Of a DNA stretch of 17,317 nucleotides, positions 5,587 to 13,633 are shown one piece after another; the first letter of the stretch is position 1; every line of letters begins with the position of its first letter. The notes under the pieces were generated by a model. That model saw only the letters and a list, made by a program, of their open reading frames with translations. It had not been told where the DNA came from and made no database searches. The position numbers were made by a program, and so were the translations under genes. Source of the stretch: JBDTNQ01 sp039933635 (GTDB taxonomy: Bacteria > Acidobacteriota > Vicinamibacteria > Vicinamibacterales > SCN-69-37); assembly GCA_039933635.1 (NCBI GenBank), contig JBDTNQ010000094.1, positions 1 through 17,317 on the forward strand. The letters are read 5' to 3'.

Positions 5587-7194
5587 ATGGATGTGCTCGC
5601 CAGCGCCATCAGAACCGACGCGCCGGAATTCGACCGCAATCGCGCTCGGATGCTGGCGCTGATCGACGAACTCCACGAGCGCACGGCAGTCGTCGCGGCG
5701 GGTGGCGGCGCCAAGGCTCAAGAGCGACACCGCCAACAGGGCAAACTCCCGGTGCGGGAGCGTCTCGCCCAACTGGTGGACGCGCAGACCCCCGTGCTCG
5801 AGTTGTCGTCCCTCGCCGCGTGGAACATGTACGGCGACGACGCGCCGGGCGCGGGCATCGTCACGGCGATCGGTCGCGTGTCCGGCCGCGAAGTCGTGAT
5901 TGTCGCCAACGACGCGACCGTCAAAGGGGGCACCTACTATCCCCTGACCGTCAAGAAGCATCTGCGCGCGCAGGAGATTGCACTCGAGAACCGGCTGCCC
6001 TGCGTCTATCTGGTCGATTCGGGCGGCGCGTTCCTGCCGATGCAGGCCGACGTGTTTCCCGATCGTGATCACTTTGGCCGCATCTTCTACAACCAGGCGC
6101 GGCTCTCGGCCGAACGCATTCCGCAGATCGCCGTGGTGATGGGATCGTGCACCGCCGGCGGCGCGTACGTGCCGGCGATGGCCGACGAGACCATCATCGT
6201 GAAGGGCACCGGCACGATCTTCCTCGGCGGCCCTCCCCTCGTGAAGGCGGCGACGGGCGAAGAGGTCACGGCCGAGGACCTCGGCGGCGCCGACGTGCAC
6301 ACACGTATCTCGGGTGTGGCCGACTACCTGGCCGACAACGATGAGCATGCGCTCCAGCTCGCGCGGACGATCGTCTCCACGCTCAACACGGCCAAACACA
6401 TGCCGCCGGACATGATCGCTCCGGAAGCGCCCCGTTACGATCCCGAAGAACTCTACGGCATCGTGAATCAGGACCTCCGGCGTCCGTACGACGTGCGTGA
6501 AGTGATCGCGCGCCTCGTGGACGGCTCGCGCTTCGACGAGTTCAAGCAGCGCTACGCACCGACCATCGTGACGGGCTTCGCGCGCCTGTACGGCTTTCTC
6601 GTGGGCATCGTCGCGAACAACGGCGTGCTGTTCTCGGAGTCGGCATTGAAGGCCACGCACTTCATCGAGCTCTGCAGTCAACGCCACGTGCCGCTGGTAT
6701 TCCTGCAGAACATCACGGGCTTCATGGTGGGCCAGAAATACGAACGCGGCGGCATCGCCAAGGACGGCGCGAAGATGGTCCACGCCGTCGCGAATGCTCA
6801 GGTGCCGAAGTTCACGGTGGTGATTGGCGGGTCCTTTGGCGCCGGCAACTACGGGATGTGCGGCCGCGCCTTCAATCCGCGCCTGCTGTGGATGTGGCCG
6901 AATGCGCGCATCTCGGTCATGGGCGGCGAGCAGGCGGCGTCCGTGCTGCTCACCGTCAAGCGCGATCAGCTCGCCCGGTCGGGCGCGTCGCTCTCACCCG
7001 AGGAAGAGGCCGACATCCGCGATCCGATCCTCGATCAGTACGAACGCGAGGGATCGCCGTACTACTCCACGGCGCGGCTGTGGGACGATGGCATTCTCGA
7101 CCCGGCGCGGACGCGCGAGGCGCTGGCGCTGGGGTTGTCGTCGGCATTCAACGCGCCCATTCCCGATACACGCTTCGGCGTGTTCCGCATGTAA
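5587..7194 (+). CDS. liuB: Methylcrotonoyl-CoA carboxylase beta (carboxyltransferase) subunit
   Basis: The protein has 535 residues, the normal length for this subunit. It moves CO2 from carboxybiotin to 3-methylcrotonoyl-CoA in leucine breakdown. The N-terminal and C-terminal crotonase-like halves of the carboxyltransferase are both complete. Motifs seen: GGTYYPLTVKKHLRAQ (114-129), DSGGAFLP (144-151), GSCTAGGAYVPAMADE (186-201), LQNITGFMVG (373-382), GGSFGAGNYGMCGRA (414-428) and WPNARISVMGGEQAA (437-451). The GGTYYP, DSGGAFLP and NITGFMVG set favours methylcrotonoyl-CoA over propionyl- or acetyl-CoA carboxylase. The start ATG at 5587 is 4 bases after the zinc-ribbon stop; no strong Shine-Dalgarno is seen, so translation may be coupled. 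Neighbouring genes encode the other subunits and the next two pathway enzymes, which strongly supports the substrate call. Confidence 0.95.
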   Translation: MDVLASAIRTDAPEFDRNRARMLALIDELHERTAVVAAGGGAKAQERHRQQGKLPVRERLAQLVDAQTPVLELSSLAAWNMYGDDAPGAGIVTAIGRVSGREVVIVANDATVKGGTYYPLTVKKHLRAQEIALENRLPCVYLVDSGGAFLPMQADVFPDRDHFGRIFYNQARLSAERIPQIAVVMGSCTAGGAYVPAMADETIIVKGTGTIFLGGPPLVKAATGEEVTAEDLGGADVHTRISGVADYLADNDEHALQLARTIVSTLNTAKHMPPDMIAPEAPRYDPEELYGIVNQDLRRPYDVREVIARLVDGSRFDEFKQRYAPTIVTGFARLYGFLVGIVANNGVLFSESALKATHFIELCSQRHVPLVFLQNITGFMVGQKYERGGIAKDGAKMVHAVANAQVPKFTVVIGGSFGAGNYGMCGRAFNPRLLWMWPNARISVMGGEQAASVLLTVKRDQLARSGASLSPEEEADIRDPILDQYEREGSPYYSTARLWDDGILDPARTREALALGLSSAFNAPIPDTRFGVFRM

Positions 7195-7201
7195 TCGACG
7201 C

Positions 7202-8005
7202 ATGCCTTCCCTGCTCGTCACACCCGGCCCCGTCACGCTCGTCACGCTGAACCGGCCCGATGTTCGCAATGCCCTCGACGAAACCCTCATCGCAGAGTTG
7301 AAGGCGTGGGCGCTTGCGGTGCCGACCGACGGCAGCGTGCGAGTCGCCGTCCTGCAGGGCGCGGGACCGGCCTTTTGTGCCGGCGCGGACCTGGGCTGGA
7401 TGCAGCGCGTGGCGGGCTATTCGTACGATGAGAACGTGTCGGACGCGATGGCCGCGGCGGATCTGTTTTTCGCGCTCGACTCCTTGCCTGTGCCGTTGAT
7501 CGGCCGCGTGCACGGTGCGGCCATGGGCGGGGGCGTGGGCCTGGTCGCCGTGTGCGACATCGTGATCGCAGCCGACGATACGACGTTCGGGCTGACGGAA
7601 ACGCGCCTTGGGCTCGTGCCGGCGATGATCTCGCCGTATCTCGTGCGGAAGATGGGAATGTCGGCGGCGCGCGCCTGGTGCCTGAACGGCGTGCGCTTTG
7701 GCGCCGTACAGGCTGCGTCATTCGGTCTGGTGCACGAGGTTGTGCCAGCGTCACAACTCGATGAGGCAATCGATCGCGCGGTTGGGGCCTTTTCGACCAC
7801 CTCGCCGGCAGCCGTCGCCGCGACGAAGCGCGTGCTTTCGCAGATCGCCGGCAAACGTCCGGAAGACGTCAGACAACTGACGGCGGAAGCGATTGCCACG
7901 GCCCGAGACTCGTCGGACGGACAAGAGGGCCTGCGCGCGTTCTTCGACAAACGCCCTCCGGCGTGGACGCAGTCGCTCTCGACAAAAGACCCCCACCGCT
8001 CATGA
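7202..8005 (+). CDS. liuC: Methylglutaconyl-CoA hydratase, enoyl-CoA hydratase family
   Basis: This 267-residue crotonase-fold enzyme should hydrate 3-methylglutaconyl-CoA to HMG-CoA. The oxyanion-hole segments are FCAGADLGWMQ (58-68) and HGAAMGGGVGLVAVCDI (104-120). E133 in FGLTETRLGLVP matches the second catalytic Glu of crotonases (Glu164 in rat), whereas the place of the first (Glu144) is Gly113 in GGGVGL. As I recall, bacterial LiuC-type hydratases share this GVGL form, so the enzyme need not be inactive. The ATG at 7202 lies 7 bases after the beta-subunit stop, and the TGA overlaps the next start (ATGA), so translation is probably coupled. The pathway position comes mostly from the neighbours; the sequence alone would give only enoyl-CoA hydratase family. 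Confidence 0.9.
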   Translation: MPSLLVTPGPVTLVTLNRPDVRNALDETLIAELKAWALAVPTDGSVRVAVLQGAGPAFCAGADLGWMQRVAGYSYDENVSDAMAAADLFFALDSLPVPLIGRVHGAAMGGGVGLVAVCDIVIAADDTTFGLTETRLGLVPAMISPYLVRKMGMSAARAWCLNGVRFGAVQAASFGLVHEVVPASQLDEAIDRAVGAFSTTSPAAVAATKRVLSQIAGKRPEDVRQLTAEAIATARDSSDGQEGLRAFFDKRPPAWTQSLSTKDPHRS

Positions 8006-9501
8006 TGCGCCGCGTGCTCGTGGCGAACCGCGGCGAGATTGCCCGCCGCGTGATCCGAACCTGTCGGCGCATGGGCGTTGCGACCGTGGCGGTGTACTCG
8101 GATGCGGATCGCGATGCCCTGCACGTGCAGGAAGCGAATGCAGCCGTGCGCATCGGTCCTCCGCCCGCGGTCGACAGCTACCTGAACATCCGCGCGCTGC
8201 TCGAGGCCGCGCGCGAGTCCGGCGCCGATGCCGTCCATCCCGGCTACGGCTTCCTCTCAGAGAACGCCGACTTCGCAGCCGCGTGCATGGACGCCGGGCT
8301 TACATGGATCGGACCGACACCGGAGGCCATCCGACTGATGGGCTCGAAGACCGCGGCGCGGGCGCTCGCGCTCGAGGCGGGCGTCCCTCTCGTACCTGGT
8401 CATCGACCTGACGATCAGAGCGATGACGCGATGGACCGCGCGGTGGCGGAAACGGGCCTCCCCGCGCTGATCAAGGCGGTCGCCGGCGGCGGCGGCAAAG
8501 GGATGCGGATCGTTCGTGCGCACACGGACGTTCGCGATGCGATTGCCGGGGCCCGGCGGGAGGCTGCGCATGCTTTCGGCAACGGGGATCTCTACGTCGA
8601 ACGGCTGATCGAACACGCGCGACACATCGAAATCCAGGTGTTCGGCGACCAGCACGGACACGTGCTCCACCTGTTCGAGCGCGATTGCTCGCTACAACGG
8701 CGGCACCAGAAGGTGATCGAGGAAGCACCGGCATCCGCCATTTCAGACGCGACGCGCGTCGCACTTCGGAATGCCGCCGTCGCACTCTGCCGCCGTGCGA
8801 ACTACACCAATGCGGGAACGGTGGAGTTTCTCGTCGAGGGCGTGGGGACGACGGCCGAGCGGTTCTACTTTCTCGAGATGAACACGCGGCTGCAAGTCGA
8901 ACATCCGGTCACAGAGGCGATCACCGGACTTGATCTCGTCGAACTGCAACTGCGCGTGGCCGCCGGCGACGCCCTGCCCATCACGCAGGACGACGTGCGG
9001 TCGGGCGGACACGCGATCGAGTGCCGCCTCTATGCCGAGGACTCGCGCCGTCTGCTGCCGCAGTCGGGCCGCCTGCTCCGTTATCGCGAGCCGGCAGGTG
9101 CCGGGCTGCGCGTCGACTCCGGCGTCCGCGAAGGACAGACGATCGGCGTCCATTACGATCCACTCATTGCCAAGCTCATCGCGCATGCCGACACGCGTGA
9201 GGGCGCCCTGGATCGACTGCGTGAGGCCGTCGCATCGTTCGAAGTACTGGGCGTGCGCACCAACGCCGGCTTCCTCCGGCATCTTCTTTCCACGCCTGAG
9301 GTGCGAGCCGACCGTGCCGATACCGGGTTCATCGATGTCCACCTGCCGGAGTGGGCGGCGCCGCCACCGGAACGGATCGTCCGCGCGGCCGCGGCACTCG
9401 CGGCGCGATTGTCCACGCCGGACGCCTTGCGGCCCGGTGACATCCCCGATGCCACCACCGCCTTCGATCCGTGGTCGCGCCTGGGCGTCGTCCGCTGGTA
9501 G
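8002..9501 (+). CDS. Methylcrotonoyl-CoA carboxylase alpha chain, biotin carboxylase part
   Basis: The product has 499 residues and covers the biotin carboxylase domain of the alpha chain: ATP-dependent carboxylation of biotin. Motifs: VLVANRGEIARRV (5-17), HPGYGFLSEN (79-88), the glycine-rich ATP loop GGGGKGMR (162-169), ERDCSLQRRHQKVIEEAP (226-243), EMNTRLQVEHPVTE (292-305) and YDPLIAKLIA (385-394). The ATG at 8002 overlaps the hydratase stop by four bases; ATG at 8005 is an alternative one codon later. Usual alpha chains run on for about 160 more residues through a biotin-transfer region to the biotin-carrier domain. Here a TAG at 9499-9501, after DPWSRLGVVRW, ends the chain, and the rest is the next ORF in the same frame. 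The biotin carboxylase core itself is complete. It may serve other acyl-CoA carboxylases as well. Confidence 0.93.
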   Translation: MMRRVLVANRGEIARRVIRTCRRMGVATVAVYSDADRDALHVQEANAAVRIGPPPAVDSYLNIRALLEAARESGADAVHPGYGFLSENADFAAACMDAGLTWIGPTPEAIRLMGSKTAARALALEAGVPLVPGHRPDDQSDDAMDRAVAETGLPALIKAVAGGGGKGMRIVRAHTDVRDAIAGARREAAHAFGNGDLYVERLIEHARHIEIQVFGDQHGHVLHLFERDCSLQRRHQKVIEEAPASAISDATRVALRNAAVALCRRANYTNAGTVEFLVEGVGTTAERFYFLEMNTRLQVEHPVTEAITGLDLVELQLRVAAGDALPITQDDVRSGGHAIECRLYAEDSRRLLPQSGRLLRYREPAGAGLRVDSGVREGQTIGVHYDPLIAKLIAHADTREGALDRLREAVASFEVLGVRTNAGFLRHLLSTPEVRADRADTGFIDVHLPEWAAPPPERIVRAAAALAARLSTPDALRPGDIPDATTAFDPWSRLGVVRW

Positions 9502-9507
9502 CTCGCG

Positions 9508-9990
9508 ATGCCCGCTCGCGTCCACGTGCTCGTCGATTCACAGCCGCTGACCGTGGAAGTCAGGGACGACGACGTGATCGTTGCTGGCGATGATGCCGTG
9601 CCGCTGCGCGTGGTGGGACTGGGGGACGGCCGATATCGGATCGATGGACCCGATGGCGCCTTCGACGCCATCGCGGCAGTCGCGGGAGACAGGATTTGGA
9701 TTGCCGTCGGCGACGAGACGTTCGAGTGCCGAATCGGCACCCAGGCTGCATCGCAGGGATCGGTCGACGCTGGCGACTCCTTGTCGTCGCCGATGCCGGC
9801 GACGGTGACGGCTGTGCCCGTCAGCGTGGGCCAGACCATCGAGGCCGGCGACGTCCTGATCGCCCTCGAAGCGATGAAGATGGAACTGCCCCTCCGCGCG
9901 CCCCGCCGCGGCATTGTCGCGGCCCTGCACTGTCACGTCGGGGATCTGGTGCAGCCGGACGTGGTGCTCGTGGAGATTCGCGGCGAGTAG
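9508..9990 (+). CDS. Biotin carboxyl carrier protein, C-terminal part of a split carboxylase alpha chain
   Basis: This 160-residue protein carries the biotin attachment motif EAMKME (121-126, lysine 124) in a C-terminal biotinyl/lipoyl domain (about 93-158: SPMPATVTAVPVSVGQTI, then VEIRGE at the end). The first 75 residues (VHVLVDSQPLTVEVRDD, DRIWIAVGDETFECR) form beta strands corresponding to the biotin-transfer region between the two usual domains of MCC alpha. It starts 6 bases after the biotin carboxylase stop and in the same reading frame, so the two together equal one usual alpha chain of about 660 residues. No Shine-Dalgarno is evident before the ATG, so reinitiation or coupling is likely. 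It is biotinylated by BirA, which is not in this window. It ends at TAG 9988-9990. Confidence 0.92.
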   Translation: MPARVHVLVDSQPLTVEVRDDDVIVAGDDAVPLRVVGLGDGRYRIDGPDGAFDAIAAVAGDRIWIAVGDETFECRIGTQAASQGSVDAGDSLSSPMPATVTAVPVSVGQTIEAGDVLIALEAMKMELPLRAPRRGIVAALHCHVGDLVQPDVVLVEIRGE

Positions 9991-10046
9991 ACAGCCTTCT
10001 GGATGCTGTCCGGATCTCCATCGGCGGGCGCCTCCCGCGCCTCTGC

Positions 10047-10052
10047 GATAAT
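10047..10052 (+). promoter_or_regulatory. Possible -10 box GATAAT, 7 bases before the ATG at 10060
   Basis: GATAAT (five of six matches to TATAAT) followed by TCCCCCG and the ATG lies in the 69-bp gap between the carrier-protein and lyase genes, the largest gap inside the operon. It suggests an internal leaderless promoter for the lyase and methyltransferase. No clear -35 is seen. Confidence 0.45.
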
Positions 10053-10059
10053 TCCCCCG

Positions 10060-10974
10060 ATGTCTGTTGTTATCTACGAGGTCGGTCCGCGAGACGGTCT
10101 GCAGAACGAGCCCACGCTGGTGCCGCTCGAGGCGAAGATCGCGTTTGTCGACGCGTTGAGTAACGCTGGACTGTCGATCATCGAGGTGGGGGCGTTCGTC
10201 AGCCCTGCACGCGTGCCGGCGATGGCGGACTCGGCGGAGGTCTTCGCCGGCATCACGCGGCGACAAGGGACTCGATACGCGGCGCTCGTGCCGAATCTCG
10301 TCGGCCTCGAGCGCGCGGTCAACGCGAAAGCCGATTTCGTCGCCGTGTTCGCCGCGGCATCCGAAATGTTCAGCCAGCGCAACATCAACCACACGATCGC
10401 CGAGTCCCTCGACATCTACACGTCCGTTGTGGCGACCGCCGGCACCGCCGGACTCCAGTCTCGCGCCTACCTCTCGACCGCGTTCGGTTGTCCCTTCGAG
10501 GGTCGCGTCCCCATTCCGCGCGTCGTGCAGCTGACGCAGCGGCTGCTCGACCTCGGCGCCTACGAGGTCGCCATCAGCGACACCATCGGCGTGGCACACC
10601 CCGAACAGGTGCGCCGGGTGCTCGACGCCGTGCTTGCAACGGTGCCCGCCGATCGCCTGGCGGTGCATTTTCACGACACGCGCGGCATGGGCGTCGCCAA
10701 CGTGGCCGTTGCCCTGCAAATGGGCATCAGGACCATCGATAGTTCGGCGGGCGGCCTCGGCGGGTGTCCTTACGCGCCGGGCGCCACGGGCAACATCGCG
10801 ACGGAAGACCTGCTCTACCTGCTGAGTGGCCTCGGGTCCGATACGGGCGTTGACGCCGCGCGCGTCGCCGACGCCTCGCTCGCGATTGAGCCGGTGCTCG
10901 GCCACTCGCTTCCCTCACGCGCCCTCCAAGCGGAGGCCGCAGCCCGACGACGCGCGCAGCCGGCGCAGGCATGA
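10060..10974 (+). CDS. Hydroxymethylglutaryl-CoA lyase
   Basis: The protein has 304 residues, standard for the bacterial enzyme, and cleaves HMG-CoA to acetyl-CoA and acetoacetate, the last step of leucine breakdown. It is a DRE-TIM-type barrel: VGPRDGLQNE (8-17) carries the catalytic Arg and metal Asp, GAFVSPARVPAMAD (44-57) follows, HFHDTRGMG (203-211) gives the two metal-binding His, and GGLGGCPYAPGATGN (231-245) contains the catalytic cysteine 236 of the active-site loop. No mitochondrial-type or signal leader is present. The ATG at 10060 is chosen because MSVVIYEVGPRDG starts like other lyases; a start at 10003 would add an unrelated tail. The stop overlaps the next gene's ATG by four bases. 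A 69-bp gap and a -10-like box upstream suggest it can be transcribed separately. Confidence 0.95.
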   Translation: MSVVIYEVGPRDGLQNEPTLVPLEAKIAFVDALSNAGLSIIEVGAFVSPARVPAMADSAEVFAGITRRQGTRYAALVPNLVGLERAVNAKADFVAVFAAASEMFSQRNINHTIAESLDIYTSVVATAGTAGLQSRAYLSTAFGCPFEGRVPIPRVVQLTQRLLDLGAYEVAISDTIGVAHPEQVRRVLDAVLATVPADRLAVHFHDTRGMGVANVAVALQMGIRTIDSSAGGLGGCPYAPGATGNIATEDLLYLLSGLGSDTGVDAARVADASLAIEPVLGHSLPSRALQAEAAARRRAQPAQA

Positions 10975-11819
10975 CGGGCCCCGTCAAGACGGTGCCGTTG
11001 CCCGACGTCGTCGAGCGGTGGACGAACGCGGTAATCGATCGGCACATGGGGTCGATGACGACGACCGAGTTCTTGAAGGCCGCGCGCGCGTTGTCTGCGC
11101 GATATGTCGAGCGCCGATCGGAACTGGGCAAGCGATCGCCGATCGATTCCGCCGGCAAACGCGCCGCCTTCGCGGGCTTCTTCGCGCCTCTCCATCTCGT
11201 CACGGCCATCGGGGCGATCCACGCGCTCGGGCCCGCGATCGCTCCCGTCTCGCACCTCACCGATCTCGGGTGTGGTACCGGGGTGGCGTCGGCGGCGTGG
11301 GCATTGACGATGCCGACGCCGGCGACGATTACCGGTGTCGACATCGACGCATGGTCACTCGACGAGGCGGTCTGGAACTGGCGCGCGCTGGGGCTCGCTG
11401 GACGCACGTCACGCGGTGACCTGCTCGGCGGCACCGCGCCACAGCGCCGGTCGCGCCAGTCTCACGGAGCCGAAGCGATCGTCCTCGGCTGGAGCGTCAA
11501 TGAGTTGTCGCCAGCGTCGCGACACCAGTTGCTGGCCACGCTTCTCGAACGCGTGCGCCGGGGTGTGTCGCTGCTGGTGCTCGAGCCGTTAGCCCGCAGC
11601 GCGGTGCCGTGGTGGGCGGACTGGTCAGGTCCCGTGCTGGCGGCCGGAGGCCGCGCGGACGAGTGGAAGCTCAACATGAGACTCCCGGAGCGGCTGCAGG
11701 AGCTCGATCACGCGGCCGGGTTCCGCCGCGACGCGCTCGGTGTGCGGACACTGTTTGTCGGGCCTGGACGCTCCGACGGAGCTCCGGACCTTCAGGTCCA
11801 GGGTCGGCCCGGGATCTGA
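10971..11819 (+). CDS. SAM-dependent class I methyltransferase of unknown target
   Basis: The protein has 282 residues. The SAM-binding core is visible: DLGCGTG (98-104, motif I), TGVDID (121-126, acidic end of strand 2), VLGWSVNELS near 170, and a later LLVLEPLAR strand. The N-terminal 95 residues are helical (RYVERRSELGKRS, AFAGFFAPLHLVTAIGAI). The helical leader before motif I is loosely like Rsm22-type rRNA methyltransferase relatives, but I cannot confirm this. Its ATG overlaps the lyase stop (ATGA), so it is translated with the leucine operon, though a metabolic link is unclear. The last 18 or so residues (GRSDGAPDLQVQGRPGI) are coded by the intergenic palindromic repeat at 11763-11828, so the ancestral stop was probably earlier, near LFVG. 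The target cannot be named. Confidence 0.78.
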   Translation: MTGPVKTVPLPDVVERWTNAVIDRHMGSMTTTEFLKAARALSARYVERRSELGKRSPIDSAGKRAAFAGFFAPLHLVTAIGAIHALGPAIAPVSHLTDLGCGTGVASAAWALTMPTPATITGVDIDAWSLDEAVWNWRALGLAGRTSRGDLLGGTAPQRRSRQSHGAEAIVLGWSVNELSPASRHQLLATLLERVRRGVSLLVLEPLARSAVPWWADWSGPVLAAGGRADEWKLNMRLPERLQELDHAAGFRRDALGVRTLFVGPGRSDGAPDLQVQGRPGI

Positions 11820-11828
11820 GGGTCCCGG
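11763..11828. repeat. Degenerate copies of the 26-bp palindromic repeat, overlapping the methyltransferase 3' end
   Basis: A hairpin with core CTCCGGACC-TTCA-GGTCCAGGG starts at 11782 and a second, CCGGGA (11809-11814) with TCCCGG (11823-11828), follows; their core words start at 11782 and 11808, again 26 bases apart. A shortened earlier unit CCTGGACGCTCCGAC begins at 11763. The block lies at the meeting point of converging genes, the minus-strand gene ending at 11845, so it may act as a two-way terminator. It also supplies the last codons and the TGA of the methyltransferase. Confidence 0.75.
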
Positions 11829-11844
11829 TTCCACGGCATTCCCC

Positions 11845-13572
11845 TCAGCGCATGATTTCGCGTCGGACCAGCGGGATGGCGATCGGTCCTGAGCGGATGA
11901 ACGCATCGTGGAACCGCTGCAGGGTGTACTCAGCGCCCATCTTCGCCTTGTAGTCCTCGCGGAGCTGCAGGATGGCGAGCTTGCCCATCGTGTAGTAGCC
12001 ATAGGTTGCATCAGACGTTCCGCGTTTGCTTTCGGCGCGCGCGACGGGCGCGCTCTGGTAGGCCTCGCGCTCGAAGAACATCTCCGCCTCGTTCACCGAC
12101 ATCCCTTGCGTGTGCATCCGAATGCCGACGATGAACCGAGCATCGCGGAGCAACGCGTCCTGCAGCTGTGCGAGCCGGTAGCGCGGATTGTCGGCGTGAA
12201 AGCCCTCGTCGATCATCATCTGCTCGACATAGTGCGCCCAGCCTTCAGAGTTGGTGGCCGAGCTAAACACCTTGCGGATGTCCGACGACAACTGTTTCGA
12301 GTACAGGAACTGCAGGTAGTGCCCCGGCCACACTTCGTGCACCGAGACGTTCGTGATCGCCGGGTAGTACCACTGCCCCATGAAAGCCTCCTGATCGGCC
12401 CTGGGCCATGACGGATCGGGCAGCGTCATGTTGTAGTACGCCTCGCTCGCGTGCGTTTCGAACGGGCCCGGAATGTCCATCGACGCCGACGTCGTGGCCC
12501 GCATGAACGGCGGAGTCTCTTTCACCTTCACCGGCGGCGCGTCCGGAATCGTCAGAATCTTCCGCTCGCGGATGAAGGACGCCAGCGCGTCGAGCTCTCG
12601 TTGCGTCGTCCCCAGGAGCTCGTCGGACGCCGGATGATCGCGTTCGACATCAGACAGAACGGCGGCCGCCGCTTTCCTCGGATTGATCAGGCGCGCCGTC
12701 TCCGCGAAAGCCTGCTGGTTCTTTCGGAGGTCGGCCTCGGCCGTCTGCTGCAGGGATTCGAGCGGCGTCTCGATCATCTCCTCGGCCGCCAGGCGTCGCC
12801 GATAGGTGTCAGCTCCATAGGCGAAGTTCCCGCGGGACTTCGGCAGCAGATCCCTCTGGAGCCACTGCTTGTAGTCCGCCATCGCCTGCATCACGCCCTT
12901 GCGCGCCTGCGTGAACTCGGCCACGAGCCCCGCGTCCGTTACACCGGAAAAGGCTTCCGGAACGGCGGTATCGAAGAATGAGCGGTTCCCGTCAATCTGC
13001 TGAATCGCAATCTCGGTGTAGACGCGTGGCGGGTCCACGAGATTCTTCCGCGCCTCCGCCAGCACTCCAGGCATTGCCTTCATGCGGGCGGTCAGCGCCT
13101 TCATGCGCGCCTCGGGCGGCGCGAACGTCCGCTTGATCATCACGTAGGCGGCGTTGGTCAGGCCCGAGCTGTACGTGTCCGGATCGCGCGCCCACGGCTT
13201 GATGACATCAAGCTGCAGGACCGACGCGTCGAGCATGTGATGCAGAAACTCACGGTCGATCTGGTCTGCCGGCGTCAGACCCGCCGGATCGATGGCGGCC
13301 AGGCGCGTCAGGAACCCACGCGTCGCGGCCAGTTCGTCAGCCACGGCCGCCGCCGACGCATCCTCGAGCCGGTCGTCGTACGTGTGCACGCCGAGGTCGG
13401 TCGCCGACGTCGGATTGCGTTTGAAGAAGTCCTGCAGCACGTCGGCCGCCAACTGGCGCCACGCGGTCTCTTGTGGCGACGGGCCGGGCGGTGCAGCCGG
13501 TGGCTGCCCGCAACCACTCAAGGTCATGACGAGAACGGCTCCCAGTGACACGTCACGCAGGCTCGCGCGCAT
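11845..13572 (-). CDS. DUF885-family putative lipoprotein, possible zinc peptidase
   Basis: The protein has 575 residues, normal for DUF885 proteins. It starts with a short signal peptide ending in LSGC, a lipobox with C21 as the lipidation site, followed by a Pro-rich spacer (QPPAAPPGPSP), so it is probably anchored in an envelope membrane. The DUF885 hallmarks are HEVWPGH (412-418) followed by YLQ, then SNSEGWAHYVEQMM (about residues 443-456) and ARFIVGIRMHTQGMS with FFEREAYQS. The two His and two Glu are placed like metal ligands of a metallopeptidase; some family members are reported as peptidases, but substrate is unknown for this one. The ATG at 13572 lies 7 bases after a TG-C-TAAGCT extended -10-like site. 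The gene faces the methyltransferase tail to tail. The unusual inverted-repeat block lies just upstream. Confidence 0.92.
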   Translation of the reverse strand: MRASLRDVSLGAVLVMTLSGCGQPPAAPPGPSPQETAWRQLAADVLQDFFKRNPTSATDLGVHTYDDRLEDASAAAVADELAATRGFLTRLAAIDPAGLTPADQIDREFLHHMLDASVLQLDVIKPWARDPDTYSSGLTNAAYVMIKRTFAPPEARMKALTARMKAMPGVLAEARKNLVDPPRVYTEIAIQQIDGNRSFFDTAVPEAFSGVTDAGLVAEFTQARKGVMQAMADYKQWLQRDLLPKSRGNFAYGADTYRRRLAAEEMIETPLESLQQTAEADLRKNQQAFAETARLINPRKAAAAVLSDVERDHPASDELLGTTQRELDALASFIRERKILTIPDAPPVKVKETPPFMRATTSASMDIPGPFETHASEAYYNMTLPDPSWPRADQEAFMGQWYYPAITNVSVHEVWPGHYLQFLYSKQLSSDIRKVFSSATNSEGWAHYVEQMMIDEGFHADNPRYRLAQLQDALLRDARFIVGIRMHTQGMSVNEAEMFFEREAYQSAPVARAESKRGTSDATYGYYTMGKLAILQLREDYKAKMGAEYTLQRFHDAFIRSGPIAIPLVRREIMR

Positions 13573-13579
13573 GCGGTCG

Positions 13580-13588
13580 AGCTTAGCA
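13580..13588 (-). promoter_or_regulatory. Possible extended -10 site (TGCTAAGCT) before the DUF885 gene
   Basis: On the minus strand TG, one base, then TAAGCT lies 7 bases before the ATG at 13572. The hexamer matches TATAAT at only four positions, but the TG extension adds support. If used, the mRNA would be leaderless. Confidence 0.3.
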
Positions 13589-13633
13589 TCGACGCGATCG
13601 GACGGTGAGTGTTCAGGAACGAGCGGGTGAGAC

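Noticed and set aside
5440..6783. 447-codon minus-strand frame inside the carboxylase beta gene
   Set aside because: It is a shadow of a gene with complete carboxyltransferase motifs.
5587..7194. Propionyl-CoA carboxylase beta subunit
   Set aside because: GGTYYP, the pattern of motifs and the neighbouring hydratase and HMG-CoA lyase favour methylcrotonoyl-CoA carboxylase.
10003..10059. Longer N-terminus for the HMG-CoA lyase
   Set aside because: The added 19 residues do not resemble the family, and a -10-like box lies within that stretch just before the ATG at 10060.
9538..10905. 455-codon minus-strand frame opposite the carrier and lyase genes
   Set aside because: Both plus-strand genes are certain; the minus product has no motif.
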